Shown in pieces: positions 24,839 through 35,153 of a DNA stretch of 53,184 nucleotides. The position numbers were made by a program, and so were the translations under genes. A model generated the notes under the pieces. That model was given only the letters and a program-made list of their open reading frames with translations, was not told the origin of the DNA and did no database searches. Every line of letters begins with the position of its first letter. Positions within the stretch are counted from its first letter, which is position 1. The stretch is from Coleofasciculus sp. FACHB-1120 (GTDB lineage Bacteria > Cyanobacteriota > Cyanobacteriia > Cyanobacteriales > FACHB-T130), in NCBI RefSeq assembly GCF_014698845.1, contig NZ_JACJTV010000036.1, forward strand, positions 1 through 53,184, in the 5' to 3' direction.

Positions 24839-26171
24839 CATCCAGGCACAATCGAACTGTTGCTATAACATAAAATAGCCAAGCATAGGTAATTGACATT
24901 AATCCAGTTTCAGTAATGTTTGTCATGACTGCCCAGGTAATCAGTAGCAGAGGCATAACTAATTCAGGTTCTTGAGTACGCTTCATGTACTGGACTGCTA
25001 GAGCAATATTAGTTAAGAAAGAAAGACAAAATAACCCTAATCCTACGAATCCCAAATCTACAGTTAGGTCTAAAAACCCATTGTGAGAATGCTCAGGCTT
25101 AAATTGGGTTTTTACCACGATAATATCAGCCGCCGGATCGGCTGTTCCTCGCCAAGACTGCCAAAATCCTTGGTATCCATAGCCCAGTAGTGGATGTTGT
25201 TTAATATGGTTGATTACCAAAGGCCAGAAGTCTGTGCGTCCGGTTAATGTCAAATCTTTATTCAGGGTATCTACAATAATAAATTCGGCATTTTGGGTAA
25301 TTACAATACACAAACACATAGCAATTGCCATAAAAAAGATTATGCAAGCAAAAGCTAATCGGGGAGGTAAGTTTTTGATAAAGCGGATAACAACTAACAC
25401 GCTTATCAATAGAACTAATAGAACTTTTCCCATGCCGCTGTTTGAGCGTTGTAGAGCAAAAATCGATAAAGCAGCGAAACCAAGAGATTGCCATTTAGTT
25501 TTCGGTTTGCGGACTGACTGTATATAACACATGACCGCTGTTAGACCCATCAAGAAGCCGAAGGCATTTCCGTGGGGTAAAATTCCTTGCCAACCCTTGG
25601 AAGTTACTCCAATGGACGGTCTAAATAAAGCATAAAAGACACTTACCACAAGTATAAATTTATTGATTATAAGTAACAAGTCAAATAATTCTTTCCACTT
25701 ATACTGCTTACCAACGTAAACACAAAAAGCAGTTGTGCCTAAAAAAACCATGCTGGCTTTGAGTGTGTAACTTGGAGTTCCTGACCAAGCCGCCGATAAA
25801 AATAACACAAACAGTAATCCGCAAAAATAAATATTATTAACTAATAATTTGAAAGCAACAAAAACTGAATCTTTAAGATTCTGTAGGAGCCGCGAGTAGA
25901 CAATAAACATAAAGGTGGCATAAATGCCAATTTGGAAAATTGTAGAATAAAGTTTTTTTCCTTGTAAGTATAAAGCTCTGGGGTGAATTTTATCAAATCC
26001 ATTAAGAGTGATTCCAGCGATGGCAAGGATTATTAAGCCAATAAAAACTTTTTCTAGTGTTTTGGAAGTCGCCTTACTTCTACCAGCAAAATTAAATAGT
26101 AATAAAACATAAATGATGGCGCTGGCAGCAGCTATTAGCAGAAACAAAGGGTTTGAAGCTAGAGTATTCAT
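24804..26171 (-). CDS. O-antigen ligase/polymerase family protein (Wzy/WaaL type)
   Basis: The 455-residue membrane protein has about twelve segments. A long exported loop contains LTGRTDFWPLVINHIKQHP, LLGYGYQGFW and PEHSHNGFLDLTVDLGFVG, the recognised features of the Wzy_C (PF04932) family, including the His-containing SHN motif. It would join polysaccharide units in the periplasm or ligate them to an acceptor. It is the first gene of the leftward run and is divergent from the Wza-like export gene, with 271 bp between them for both promoters. Confidence 0.9.
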   Translation of the reverse strand: MNTLASNPLFLLIAAASAIIYVLLLFNFAGRSKATSKTLEKVFIGLIILAIAGITLNGFDKIHPRALYLQGKKLYSTIFQIGIYATFMFIVYSRLLQNLKDSVFVAFKLLVNNIYFCGLLFVLFLSAAWSGTPSYTLKASMVFLGTTAFCVYVGKQYKWKELFDLLLIINKFILVVSVFYALFRPSIGVTSKGWQGILPHGNAFGFLMGLTAVMCYIQSVRKPKTKWQSLGFAALSIFALQRSNSGMGKVLLVLLISVLVVIRFIKNLPPRLAFACIIFFMAIAMCLCIVITQNAEFIIVDTLNKDLTLTGRTDFWPLVINHIKQHPLLGYGYQGFWQSWRGTADPAADIIVVKTQFKPEHSHNGFLDLTVDLGFVGLGLFCLSFLTNIALAVQYMKRTQEPELVMPLLLITWAVMTNITETGLMSITYAWLFYVIATVRLCLDATEKSSQDSSV

Positions 26172-26442
26172 GTTTAATAGTCTTAGCCGAAAAATAACAG
26201 GAAGCTCACCCTATACGAGTATAGCGGCTGATTAAACAAGAAAGAAAAAAGTTATTTGCGTATATTTACGAGTATTTAATTATTTTAAAGATACAGATTA
26301 AAAACGGGTATGTTTAAAAAGCTTGCTGTAGATAGGGTTAAGAGTTTCGCCAAGAAAACTGAAGGGAAATAACTACTATTTAGAGTGGCAGGTTTATACT
26401 CACACAGCTTAAATTTAAAAAGATAAAACAAGTAGGTTATGT

Positions 26443-27921
26443 ATGGTCGATCCAGGTTTTTATAGACAACTCACCCGAACTTCTGCCGGGATAACCTTAG
26501 TGGCAACATTTGCCATTGCTTGCCCCAATCCTACCCAGGCGACTCTGCCGCGTTTTCAGAAACCGACGATTCTTGCACAAGCGAATACCAATCCCGCTCG
26601 ACCGGATATAGCCTATACATTGGGTGGAGGCGATCGCATTCGCCTTGATATCTTCGAGGTTCCCCAATATAGCGGCGAGTACCAAGTTCTAGCAGATGGC
26701 TCCTTATCCCTACCCTTGATTGGAAACCTATCGGTACAGGGGCTAACAGTGCCACAAGCGACGAATGTCATTTCGTCTGCATACTTTCGCTTCCTCAAAC
26801 GACCTATCATCACCATTAACGTTTTGTCTCCTCGCCCGATCAATGTTCGGGTGGGAGGAGAAGTGACTCGCCCAGGCGGCTTCACAATTCCCCTGATAGC
26901 CGGAGTCGGGAGCGTGCCTGGGTTCCAATATCCCACCGTAACCCAGGCAATTGAGCTGGCGCAGGGAATTACGCTGACGGCTGATATTCGTAAGGTTCAG
27001 GTGCGTCGCAAGCTAGCATCCGGTTCCGAGCAAGTAATAAATCTGAATCTTTGGGATCTGATACAAACCGGCGACAGCAGCCAAGACTTAAATTTGCGGG
27101 ATGGAGACACTGTCTTTATTCCCACAACCACCACCATTAATTTAGACGAAGTACGCCAAATCGCCACGACTCGTTTTTCACCTCCTTTAGAAGAACCCCG
27201 CAGTGTTGCAGTCGTAGGGGAAGTCAACCGTCCTGGCACTTATGTTGTGATTGGAGGAAAGACAACACTAGAGCAAAGAACCCTGGGACTGCCAACCGTA
27301 ACGCGGGCAATCGATTTGGCTGGGGGGATTAAGCCATTGGCAGATATTCGCCGTATCCAGTTGCGGCGACTTACCAAAACAGGGCCAGAACAAATTATCG
27401 ATTTGAATCTTTGGCAACTCTTGCAGGCAGGGGATTTCAGTCAAGATACGCTTTTGCAAGATGGAGATACTATTTTTATTCCCACTGCATCAGCAGTCAA
27501 CCCGGCAGAAATTTCTGAATTAGCAACCACTAGCTTTTCTCCCAGTAGTATTAAGGTAAGTGTGGTAGGAGAAGTCAAAAGCCCAGGAGTGGTGCAGGTT
27601 GCGCCAAACACAACTTTGAATCAAGCATTGCTGACTGCGGGAGGATTCAATGATGCTAGAGCGAATCGAAAGGCGGTTGATTTAATTCGTCTCAACCCTG
27701 ACGGTACGGTGTCAAAAAGTAAAGTCAATATTGATTTAACCCAAGGAATCAACGAGACCAATAATCCACTCGTCCGCAATAACGACATTATTGTCGTTAG
27801 CCGCTCTGGAAGCGCCAAAACTTCTGACAGTGTGCGAACATTCTTAGAACCGATTGAGAAGGTTTTCACATTCTTCAACATTTTTAATTTGTTTGGAATC
27901 TTGGGAGACGATGACAATTAG
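26443..27921 (+). CDS. Polysaccharide export protein (Wza-like, OPX family)
   Basis: An outer-membrane or periplasmic export protein that forms the exit channel for exopolysaccharide. The N-terminus is a signal sequence with hydrophobic ITLVATFAIA and a likely cleavage site after TQA; no lipobox is apparent. The Poly_export domain shows YTLGGGDRIRLDIFEVPQYSGEY and later GEVTRPGG. It is followed by three SLBB-like domains, with repeated phrases VGEV-RPG-, RAIDLAGGI and RDGDTIFIPT. The SLBB units at about 140-230 and 250-350 are so similar that an internal duplication is likely. At 492 residues it is longer than Wza. The Wzc-like gene follows after 88 bp. Confidence 0.92.
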   Translation: MVDPGFYRQLTRTSAGITLVATFAIACPNPTQATLPRFQKPTILAQANTNPARPDIAYTLGGGDRIRLDIFEVPQYSGEYQVLADGSLSLPLIGNLSVQGLTVPQATNVISSAYFRFLKRPIITINVLSPRPINVRVGGEVTRPGGFTIPLIAGVGSVPGFQYPTVTQAIELAQGITLTADIRKVQVRRKLASGSEQVINLNLWDLIQTGDSSQDLNLRDGDTVFIPTTTTINLDEVRQIATTRFSPPLEEPRSVAVVGEVNRPGTYVVIGGKTTLEQRTLGLPTVTRAIDLAGGIKPLADIRRIQLRRLTKTGPEQIIDLNLWQLLQAGDFSQDTLLQDGDTIFIPTASAVNPAEISELATTSFSPSSIKVSVVGEVKSPGVVQVAPNTTLNQALLTAGGFNDARANRKAVDLIRLNPDGTVSKSKVNIDLTQGINETNNPLVRNNDIIVVSRSGSAKTSDSVRTFLEPIEKVFTFFNIFNLFGILGDDDN

Positions 27922-28009
27922 GTAAGCATATCTTCAGGGTGTATCTATAAACGCTTTCTTAAACCGTAGTTAGCTTCTTTTGTTTTATCTACTTCTATCT
28001 AATAGGTAA

Positions 28010-30301
28010 ATGGATACCGAACACAATTCACAGCCGTTCTTCAATAAACACACTAGCAATAGCAAGTTGACTCAGTCATTGCCAGGGCACCTCACCCGAC
28101 CCTCTGACGACAGTGATGAACAGAAGCTGGACTTGGCATGGCTGTTAGGGGTTGTGCGCCGCCGACTCCCAGTTATGGCAGGAGTAACAATTATATTAAC
28201 TGTCATGTCAGGAAGCATGATTGTCTTTACCTCAAAGCAAATTGCTCCAGAATACGAAGGAGCTTTTCGGCTTTTGGTGGAACCCGTCACCGCTGAAGAT
28301 AGATTAGCGAAGCAATTTTTGTCGTCTCAAACGAACAATGCAGATATCCAAAAAATTGAAGTAGAAAAATCTAGTTTGTTGGATTATGAGACGCAAATTC
28401 GAGTTTTGCAAAGCACGAAGTTAATGTTGCCAGTACTCAAGGAATTGCAAAAAAAGTATCCGGAGATTACTTATAATTTCTTGATGACGAAACTCTTAAT
28501 TTTTCGAGTCAATTATGAAAAAGATGGAGTTCAATACGGCACCAAAATTTTAGAAGTTAGTTACCGGGATGAAGACCAGCAAAAAATTCAGTTTGTATTG
28601 GATACTGTTTATAAAAATTATCTGAATTACAGCCGCCAAGAGCGCCTGTCAAGCCTCAAGCAGGGCATTAACTTTATCGAGCAGCAGCTACCTCAGCTAC
28701 AGGGGCAAGTTGATACGCTGCAAGCACAACTCCAAAAACTGCGGCAGCAGTATAATGTCAGCGATCCGGAACAAGCAGATTCCTTGCTATATGAGCAGGC
28801 CTTGACGCTTGAAAGACAAAGATCGGATACCCAAGCGGAACTCGCTGACGCGCAAGCGCAATATGCCAGTATGCAAAAACAGTTGCAAGAAGGGAATTCT
28901 ACTGCAATTTTGTCTACTGATGCGAAAACCTATGAAACCTTGCTAGCGCAGATTCAGACCCTCGATAGTACCATTGCGGCACAATCCCCCCAATTTCGGG
29001 ACGATAGCCCACCGATTCTGGTTCTTAAGGAAAAGCGGGAAAATTTACAGCGGCTGCTGAGCGAACAAGCCCAAGGGCTTCTCAAAAAATTGGAGGGAAG
29101 AATCCAAGGAATACAGGAGCGCTACCAAACAATTCTAAAAACTGAAAGAAAAATTAAAGCACAACTGCAAGAATTACCTGCGGTAGCCCGCCAGCACGCT
29201 GATATACAGCGAAAATTATTAGTTGCAACCGATAACCTCAAGCAATTTTTAAGCAAACGAGAAGCCTTGAACTTAGATGCTGCTCAGCAGGAAGTGCCTT
29301 GGGAACTGATTGAAGAGCCTCAGCTACGGCGTGATGAAGATGGCAACCTGATATCAGTAGCGACGAAACAAACAAAAAAACAGTTAGCGATCGCAATCGT
29401 TTTAAGTGCGTTACTGGGCATCGGGTTAGGTTTTCTCATCGAGGCTCTCAATACAGTCTTCCACACCCCCGAAGATGTCAAAGGGGAAACGAAACTGCCA
29501 ATTTTGGGAGTGATTCCTTTTGCCAAGGAACTCAAGAAACCGCCCAAGAAACCCAGCCAACGCTCTACCGCAGCGGAGGTTGCCGGTTTAAATCAACTGC
29601 TGGGGGACAATTCAGCCAATGGCAATGGTCGTAAGAAGCTGAATGTATACACCGATTCGCCATTTTTGGAAGCTTTCCGTTCTCTCTATACCAATATTCG
29701 CTTGCTCAGTTCTGGAACGCCGATTACCTCTTTGGCAATCAGTTCCGCGACACCGGGAGATGGGAAATCAACGGTTGCCATTCACTTGGCGAAAGCCGCA
29801 GCGGCAATTGGTCAGCGGGTGTTATTGATAGACGCCGATTTGCGGCGTCCGAGTTTACATACTCGCTTGAGCTTACCGAACGTGCGAGGACTCAGCGATG
29901 TTATCGCCACCGATCTAAGTCTGAATGATGCCATTCAGCGATCGCCAGAAGATAACAACCTGTTTGTCTTAACATCGGGTCAAAACTCTTCAGACCCGAT
30001 TAAACTGCTTTCGTCAGATAAAATGCAGTATCTGATTGAGCAATTTCAAGCCCGTTTCGACTTGGTGATCTACGACTCACCACCCCTAGTCGGTTTGGCA
30101 GACAGCAACATCTTGGCTGCGAATACAGATGGCACTATTTTAGTGGTGGGGATCGATCAAACAGACCGTTCCATGCTAATGAAAGCATTAGATGGACTAA
30201 AAATCTCCGGTGGCACAGTCTTGGGTATCGTCGCCAATGGGATTAAAGGATATACTTCTCCCGCGTATCCTTCCTATAGCCGTACCTATAGCCGCAATTA
30301 A
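28010..30301 (+). CDS. Polysaccharide co-polymerase / tyrosine autokinase (Wzc-like)
   Basis: An inner-membrane protein controlling chain length and export. It has a Wzz-type N-terminal domain with a membrane segment near residues 50-70, and a long periplasmic coiled coil (about 215-420, rich in Gln, with QLQGQVDTLQAQLQKLRQQY). A second membrane segment lies near residue 465. The cytoplasmic BY-kinase has Walker A SSATPGDGKST (about 578-588), Walker A' LLIDADLRRPS and Walker B DLVIYDSPP. The C-terminus holds a short Tyr cluster (YTSPAYPSYSRTYSRN), the usual autophosphorylation tail. At 763 residues this is the fused Wzc form. The start is supported by AGGTAA before the ATG. Confidence 0.93.
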   Translation: MDTEHNSQPFFNKHTSNSKLTQSLPGHLTRPSDDSDEQKLDLAWLLGVVRRRLPVMAGVTIILTVMSGSMIVFTSKQIAPEYEGAFRLLVEPVTAEDRLAKQFLSSQTNNADIQKIEVEKSSLLDYETQIRVLQSTKLMLPVLKELQKKYPEITYNFLMTKLLIFRVNYEKDGVQYGTKILEVSYRDEDQQKIQFVLDTVYKNYLNYSRQERLSSLKQGINFIEQQLPQLQGQVDTLQAQLQKLRQQYNVSDPEQADSLLYEQALTLERQRSDTQAELADAQAQYASMQKQLQEGNSTAILSTDAKTYETLLAQIQTLDSTIAAQSPQFRDDSPPILVLKEKRENLQRLLSEQAQGLLKKLEGRIQGIQERYQTILKTERKIKAQLQELPAVARQHADIQRKLLVATDNLKQFLSKREALNLDAAQQEVPWELIEEPQLRRDEDGNLISVATKQTKKQLAIAIVLSALLGIGLGFLIEALNTVFHTPEDVKGETKLPILGVIPFAKELKKPPKKPSQRSTAAEVAGLNQLLGDNSANGNGRKKLNVYTDSPFLEAFRSLYTNIRLLSSGTPITSLAISSATPGDGKSTVAIHLAKAAAAIGQRVLLIDADLRRPSLHTRLSLPNVRGLSDVIATDLSLNDAIQRSPEDNNLFVLTSGQNSSDPIKLLSSDKMQYLIEQFQARFDLVIYDSPPLVGLADSNILAANTDGTILVVGIDQTDRSMLMKALDGLKISGGTVLGIVANGIKGYTSPAYPSYSRTYSRN

Positions 30302-30497
30302 GAGAGCTTTAGGGGCAGGGGCGCATTCTTATTTTCACTGAGTCCGTGCTTGGCTTTGCTGTGCTGACAACACTGAGTCTCCAGTTTCTAGGAGAGCAAT
30401 CGCACAAGTTCGCATAAGTGCAGAGCTTTTTAAGAATGGGAACAACCGCAATCGAATTGCTTCTACATTAGGGCGCTGCTGCACTCAAACGGGGTGA

Positions 30498-32330
30498 ATG
30501 GAAATGATGAAGTTAAAGCTGAACTGGTTTCAGAGCCGAGTTTTTCCCACAATGTTGCCAATAAAGCGATCGCCATTTTTAGAAAGGACAAAGTTAGCAA
30601 CAGCAAAGCCAATCGGACGGACGCGCTTGCTTACCCAAAGTTTCTTATGGGGAGTTACCCTCACTTCCTTAAGCAACGCGATCGCACTTTTGTCAATTGG
30701 GGCACCCGTCTTAGCAGCAGAACGGGTAACACTGCGCTTGGGACCGTTTCAGCAATCGGTAGAGATCGAAGATTTAGAGGATTTCGCTAAAACGGGGCAA
30801 GTTCCCGCCAGTCTTAAGCCATACAAGGCATTGCTAAGCTCAGAATTTCGAGAAGTCCTCAATCGTCGCTTGCATCTAGATCCGAATTTGGGAGACAAAG
30901 TGGTGAAAGATGTGTTGCGATCGTCTGTTGGAGAAGAGTTAATCAAGAAGCTAGGCTTGGCGCTCCCGAATAGCACGGTAGAACAACTGCAAGCGGGTCT
31001 AACTCTAGCCTTGCGACAAGCCAATGGCTTAAGCGTCATCAGCTTTTTGCAGTCCTATCCATCCGACACCATTACCGTAGACGCCTCTTCAGCGATCGCG
31101 ATCGCCTTAGAATTCAACGCCCCCTACTGGCAAAGCGGAGCTTTAAGCCCGCTATTGGAGCGGGAATTGACCGTCACCAAAGGAAAATTCCGTCCCGCCT
31201 TTAACCCCGCCCAAGCAGGTTCGGAAACAGTACAGCAGCAGACTCTGACCTTCCACGACTGGCGACGCCAAGAGCCAGTTCTGGGGACATACACCAGCGA
31301 TCGCAAGATCGTCGTCGATCTCTACTGGGCAAACACAAACGAGAAGCCCCCTTTCCAAAATTCTCAAAATCCCCTTGTCGTCCTCTCCCACGGCTTTGGG
31401 GCCGATCGCTCCTTCCTGGCTTATGTAGCCCGTCACCTAGCTTCTCACGGCATCACCGTCGCCGCCATCGAGCATCCAGGCAGCAATGCCAACCGAATCT
31501 TTGGGGGGCAATTTGGCAGCAACTCCGTCGGAGTGCCCGGTTTAGTGCCCTTGTTACCGGCGTCCGAATTTGTCGCCATGCCCAAAGATATTAGCTTTTT
31601 GCTTGATGAGCTAGGTCGGCTCAACCAGCTACCAGGTTCCCTTCAAGGGAAGCTAAATACTGAGAAAGTGAGCGTAATTGGTCATTCCTTGGGCGGCTAC
31701 ACGGCTTTAGCGTTGGCGGGAGGCGAACTGAATTTGGATGAGTTGCGGCAATTTTGCAAAAATCGCAATCCTCTAGGGAAATCCGGGGGCGATTGGTTGC
31801 AGTGTGCAGCAGCGGATCTGCCTGACCAACGTTTGAACTTGCGGGATCGGCGCGTGGCGCAAGCGATCGCCCTTAACCCCGTTGTCGGAGACTTGTTTGG
31901 CAAAAAAGGTCTTGGCAAAGTTAGCACTCCTACCTTAATCTTGACTGGCACCAGTGATTCCCTCACCCCATCGCTGAACCATCAACTACGACCTTTTACC
32001 CAACTACCCAGCCCTAAATATCTCCTCACAGCAATTGGCGGAACTCACTTAAGCATTAGCAATTTTGCCCCTGGTAGCCAAGGTGAATTTCTGACTCAAA
32101 CAACCCTCGTCAATGAACGCACGGGCGAAGCAGTGGCTCCCCTGCACGAGTTGCTTAAAGGCGTCACTTTGGCATTTGTCAAACAGCTGACTCCAGCCGC
32201 CTCAACTTACGAACCCTTTTTAACACCCGCCTACGCCCAATCTCTCTCTACCCCAGGACTATCCCTGCGCCTGAATACGCAACTACCCCCAAGGGTTACT
32301 TCGTGGCTGGCTTTGCCACCACTCCCTTAG
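30498..32330 (+). CDS. Alpha/beta hydrolase with DUF1400-type N-terminus
   Basis: The protein has 610 residues. After a basic leader comes a hydrophobic stretch ending APVLAAERV, a likely signal peptide. Next is a DUF1400-like region that I know from cyanobacterial hydrolases (LRLGPFQQSVEIEDLEDFAKTG). The alpha/beta-hydrolase core shows VVLSHGFGADRSFLAYVARHL, then the nucleophile elbow GHSLGGY (Ser near residue 396). The acid lies in LTGTSDSLTP and His in GGTHLSIS. It is probably a secreted or periplasmic lipase/esterase, with unknown substrate. It stands about 200 bp after the Wzc-like gene and may not share its transcript. Confidence 0.88.
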   Translation: MEMMKLKLNWFQSRVFPTMLPIKRSPFLERTKLATAKPIGRTRLLTQSFLWGVTLTSLSNAIALLSIGAPVLAAERVTLRLGPFQQSVEIEDLEDFAKTGQVPASLKPYKALLSSEFREVLNRRLHLDPNLGDKVVKDVLRSSVGEELIKKLGLALPNSTVEQLQAGLTLALRQANGLSVISFLQSYPSDTITVDASSAIAIALEFNAPYWQSGALSPLLERELTVTKGKFRPAFNPAQAGSETVQQQTLTFHDWRRQEPVLGTYTSDRKIVVDLYWANTNEKPPFQNSQNPLVVLSHGFGADRSFLAYVARHLASHGITVAAIEHPGSNANRIFGGQFGSNSVGVPGLVPLLPASEFVAMPKDISFLLDELGRLNQLPGSLQGKLNTEKVSVIGHSLGGYTALALAGGELNLDELRQFCKNRNPLGKSGGDWLQCAAADLPDQRLNLRDRRVAQAIALNPVVGDLFGKKGLGKVSTPTLILTGTSDSLTPSLNHQLRPFTQLPSPKYLLTAIGGTHLSISNFAPGSQGEFLTQTTLVNERTGEAVAPLHELLKGVTLAFVKQLTPAASTYEPFLTPAYAQSLSTPGLSLRLNTQLPPRVTSWLALPPLP

Positions 32331-32489
32331 AAACGCTGGCATCAAGGTGAAATGTTTTTCGGAACAAGGGCAAGGCTCTGAGTTTTAGATCAAATCCTGA
32401 TTGAATCAAAATTAAGCTGTGACTAATTAAAAGTTAGCATTAAGCTAATAGCTACTTTTAACAGTAGCCTCTTCAGGAGAGAGCGCATT

Positions 32490-33305
32490 ATGGACCCCAT
32501 CACGATTCTTGCCCCCCTCGCCTTGGTGATCATTGGCTACACAGTGGGTTCTGTGAAAATTATCAACGAAGGAAATCAAGCTTTAGTAGAGCGCTTGGGT
32601 CAGTACAATCGAAGACTCGCACCCGGTCTCAACTTTATCGTTCCCTTTGTTGACTCAATTGTGGTGGAGGAAACCAGCCGCGAGAAGTTTTTGAATATTG
32701 ACCCTCAACAGGCAATTACCAAAGACAACGTTTCGCTGAAAGTTGATGCAGTGGTGTATTGGCAGATTCTGGATTTGGAAAAAGCCTACTACGCCGTTGA
32801 AGATATTGAGCAAGCAATCGAAAACTTAGTTTTAACGACGCTTCGTTCTGCAATTGGTCAAATGGAACTGGAGCAAACGTATTCTTCCAGAACCGAAATT
32901 AATCAGACTTTGTTGCAGCAGTTGGATGAAGCGACTGCTACGTGGGGAGTTAAGGTGACTCGCGTCGAGGTGCGAGATATTACGCCTGCCAAAACTGTCT
33001 TGGAGTCTCTGGAGCTGGAACGAGCAGCGGAAAGTAAGAAACGCGCTTCTATCTTGGAAGCGGAGGGAACTGTGAAGTCGATAGAAATTCTTAGTCAAGC
33101 TTTGCAGTCACAGCCTTTAAGTAGAGAAGTATTGCAGTTTCTCGTTGCTCAAAGATATGTCGATGCCAATCAGAAATTGAGTGCTAGTCCTAACTCCAAA
33201 GTGGTATTTATGGACCCAAAAGCCTTAACAGAAGCCCTGTCTGGCTTAATGTCTACGCCTGATGCTCCTAATGGCTCTAATGGGAATGGAGATGGTGCGG
33301 CTTAA
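32490..33305 (+). CDS. SPFH/band 7 family protein (stomatin/slipin-like)
   Basis: A membrane-anchored scaffold protein of 271 residues. One N-terminal hydrophobic segment (about 3-22) is followed by the SPFH domain: ALVERLGQYNRRLAPGLNFI, VVEETSREKFLNIDPQQAIT and VDAVVYWQILDLEKAYY. A coiled-coil stretch (LELERAAESKKRASILEAEG) follows. The C-terminal tail is Asn/Gly-rich. Such proteins organise membrane microdomains and protease access; the client here is unknown. AGGAGAG about 10 nt before the ATG supports the start. No NfeD-like partner gene is adjacent. Confidence 0.92.
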   Translation: MDPITILAPLALVIIGYTVGSVKIINEGNQALVERLGQYNRRLAPGLNFIVPFVDSIVVEETSREKFLNIDPQQAITKDNVSLKVDAVVYWQILDLEKAYYAVEDIEQAIENLVLTTLRSAIGQMELEQTYSSRTEINQTLLQQLDEATATWGVKVTRVEVRDITPAKTVLESLELERAAESKKRASILEAEGTVKSIEILSQALQSQPLSREVLQFLVAQRYVDANQKLSASPNSKVVFMDPKALTEALSGLMSTPDAPNGSNGNGDGAA

Positions 33306-33412
33306 AAGGTAAAAAACAAAAAATAAAAAAGTTGTAAGAGTAGAAAGTCTGATTTGAAATTTAAAAGAGCAATTTTCAAGGCATTTCCAAACAGCGATCA
33401 CTCTTAGCTTTT

Positions 33413-34381
33413 TTATTGTTGTTTTCTGAAAATGGCATCCGCAACGCGACAGACATCGTGCATGGGTTGGACATCGTGAACTCTGAGGATGTCAGCACCT
33501 CCCGCGATCGCTCCGCAACAAGCCGCCGCCGTTCCCCACACTCTGGCTTTGGGATCGGGTTGATTTAAAATCCGCCCGATAAAACTTTTCCGGGATGGTC
33601 CCACTAACAAAGGAACACCCAAGGAATGCAACATCGACAGGCATTGCAAGATTTCCAAGCTTTGCTCGTAAGTTTTGGCAAAGCCAATGCCGGGATCGAT
33701 GATAATCTTCGAGCGATCGATGCCAGATGCGATCGCTTGCTCAATTTGACTTGACAAAAACTCGGAGATTTCCCCCATCAAGTCCTGATAATTCGTCATC
33801 TGCTGCATAGTAGCTGGCGTCCCTCGGATGTGCATCAACACAATGGGGACTCCCAACTCTGCCACCACCGCAAACATTTCCGGGTCAAAAGTACCGCCGG
33901 AAATGTCATTAACGATATCAGCCCCCGCCGCAACCGCTGCTCGTGCTACAGATGCCCGCGTCGTATCCACGGAAATCGGAACCTCAGAAGGATGAGGGAT
34001 GTATCTCGGAGGGTGGGATAAGGGATCGCCGTGTTGAGCGGATTGTATGACTCCCGCCCCCGAATCGGATTTATCCTTTCTCCTTCCTCCTACACTCTTT
34101 CGGAGCGCCTGCACCACTGGCAGCACGCGATTCAATTCCTCTTCTAGAGAAATTTGAGCGGCTCCTGGTCGGGTTGATTGTCCCCCCACATCGAGGATAT
34201 CGGCACCGGCTGCCACAAGATGCTTAGCCTGCGCCAAGGCATCTCCTAGCGTGTTAAAGTCTCCGCCATCACTAAAACTATCAGGCGTCACATTCAACAC
34301 ACCCATTAAATAAGTGCGCTGTCCCCAGTCAAAAATTTGACCCCGGAGGGTCAAGCTATTTTGGATTTTGGATTGATTCAT
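33413..34381 (-). CDS. folP: Dihydropteroate synthase with a 38-residue insertion
   Basis: This enzyme joins p-aminobenzoate to dihydropterin pyrophosphate in folate synthesis. The family motifs are GVLNVTPDSFSDGG (27-40), AGADILDVGGQSTRPGA, VPISVDTTRASVA, ADIVNDISGG, DPGIGFAKT and LLVGPSRKSFIG. The length of 322 exceeds the usual 270-285. The excess is a polar, Gly/Ser/Pro/His-rich block at about residues 96-133 (33983-34096), placed just before the VPISVDT strand. The extra DNA resembles purine-rich intergenic text, also seen just upstream of this gene. tpiA lies 40 bp upstream on the same strand, suggesting an operon. Confidence 0.93.
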   Translation of the reverse strand: MNQSKIQNSLTLRGQIFDWGQRTYLMGVLNVTPDSFSDGGDFNTLGDALAQAKHLVAAGADILDVGGQSTRPGAAQISLEEELNRVLPVVQALRKSVGGRRKDKSDSGAGVIQSAQHGDPLSHPPRYIPHPSEVPISVDTTRASVARAAVAAGADIVNDISGGTFDPEMFAVVAELGVPIVLMHIRGTPATMQQMTNYQDLMGEISEFLSSQIEQAIASGIDRSKIIIDPGIGFAKTYEQSLEILQCLSMLHSLGVPLLVGPSRKSFIGRILNQPDPKARVWGTAAACCGAIAGGADILRVHDVQPMHDVCRVADAIFRKQQ

Positions 34382-34421
34382 CCGTCATCCGGCGAAGAAA
34401 GCGCTGCTTCTCGAACATCCT

Positions 34422-35153
34422 TTATCCTTTTTGAAAGTTGACAATTCGGGCAAAACTTGCCGGCTCCAGACTAGCTCCCCCGACCAAAGCCCCATCGATT
34501 TCTGGCTGCGCCATGATTTCATCAATATTATTGGGCTTAACCGAGCCACCGTACTGAATCGAGACATTCGGATTCGTCAATTGAGTGCGAATTAAGCCAA
34601 TCACCCGATTGGCTTCTTTTGACTCGCAGGTATCGCCAGTGCCAATTGCCCAAATAGGTTCGTAGGCGATAACCAGGTTCTCTTGATCAACGTTAACCAA
34701 GCCTTTTTTCAGTTGGGTAGAAATCAGGGATTCGGTTTCACCTGCATCGCGTTGTTGCTTGGTTTCGCCGACGCAGAGAATGGGCGTTAAACCATAGCGT
34801 TGCGCTGCTTTCAGCCGTAGGTTCACAGTTTCATCGGTTTCGCCAAAGTATTGACGCCGTTCGCTATGACCCACAATTACGAAACGCACCCCAATTTCTG
34901 TCAGCATGGGTCCGGCAATTTCACCTGTGTAGGCTCCCATTTCCTCCCAGTGGATGTTTTGGGCACCCAACTGCACGCGGCTACCGTGCAGATTTTTAGA
35001 CATGATGCTCAAAGCAGTGAAAGGAGCCGCTAGGACTACTTCCCGCTCGTCTGGGGTTTCTTCTAGGTGAGACATGAATCCTTGCAAAAACTCCAGACTC
35101 TCGGTCTGAGTTTTGTACATTTTCCAATTACCGGCAATAACTATTTTCCGCAC
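34422..35153 (-). CDS. tpiA: Triosephosphate isomerase
   Basis: TPI interconverts dihydroxyacetone phosphate and glyceraldehyde 3-phosphate in the Calvin cycle and glycolysis. The catalytic residues are Asn9 and Lys11 (AGNWKMYK), His96 (VGHSERR) and Glu165 ([11 protein letters not shown]). The phosphate loop is [10 protein letters not shown] start it at the GTG at 35153, which gives 243 residues, the normal size. An in-frame ATG at 35240 would add 29 unmatched residues. It is co-directional with folP, 40 bp downstream. Confidence 0.95.
   Translation of the reverse strand: MRKIVIAGNWKMYKTQTESLEFLQGFMSHLEETPDEREVVLAAPFTALSIMSKNLHGSRVQLGAQNIHWEEMGAYTGEIAGPMLTEIGVRFVIVGHSERRQYFGETDETVNLRLKAAQRYGLTPILCVGETKQQRDAGETESLISTQLKKGLVNVDQENLVIAYEPIWAIGTGDTCESKEANRVIGLIRTQLTNPNVSIQYGGSVKPNNIDEIMAQPEIDGALVGGASLEPASFARIVNFQKG

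Noticed and set aside
33983-34096. Intein or second domain in FolP
   Set aside because: The block is only about 38 polar residues and has no splicing motifs.
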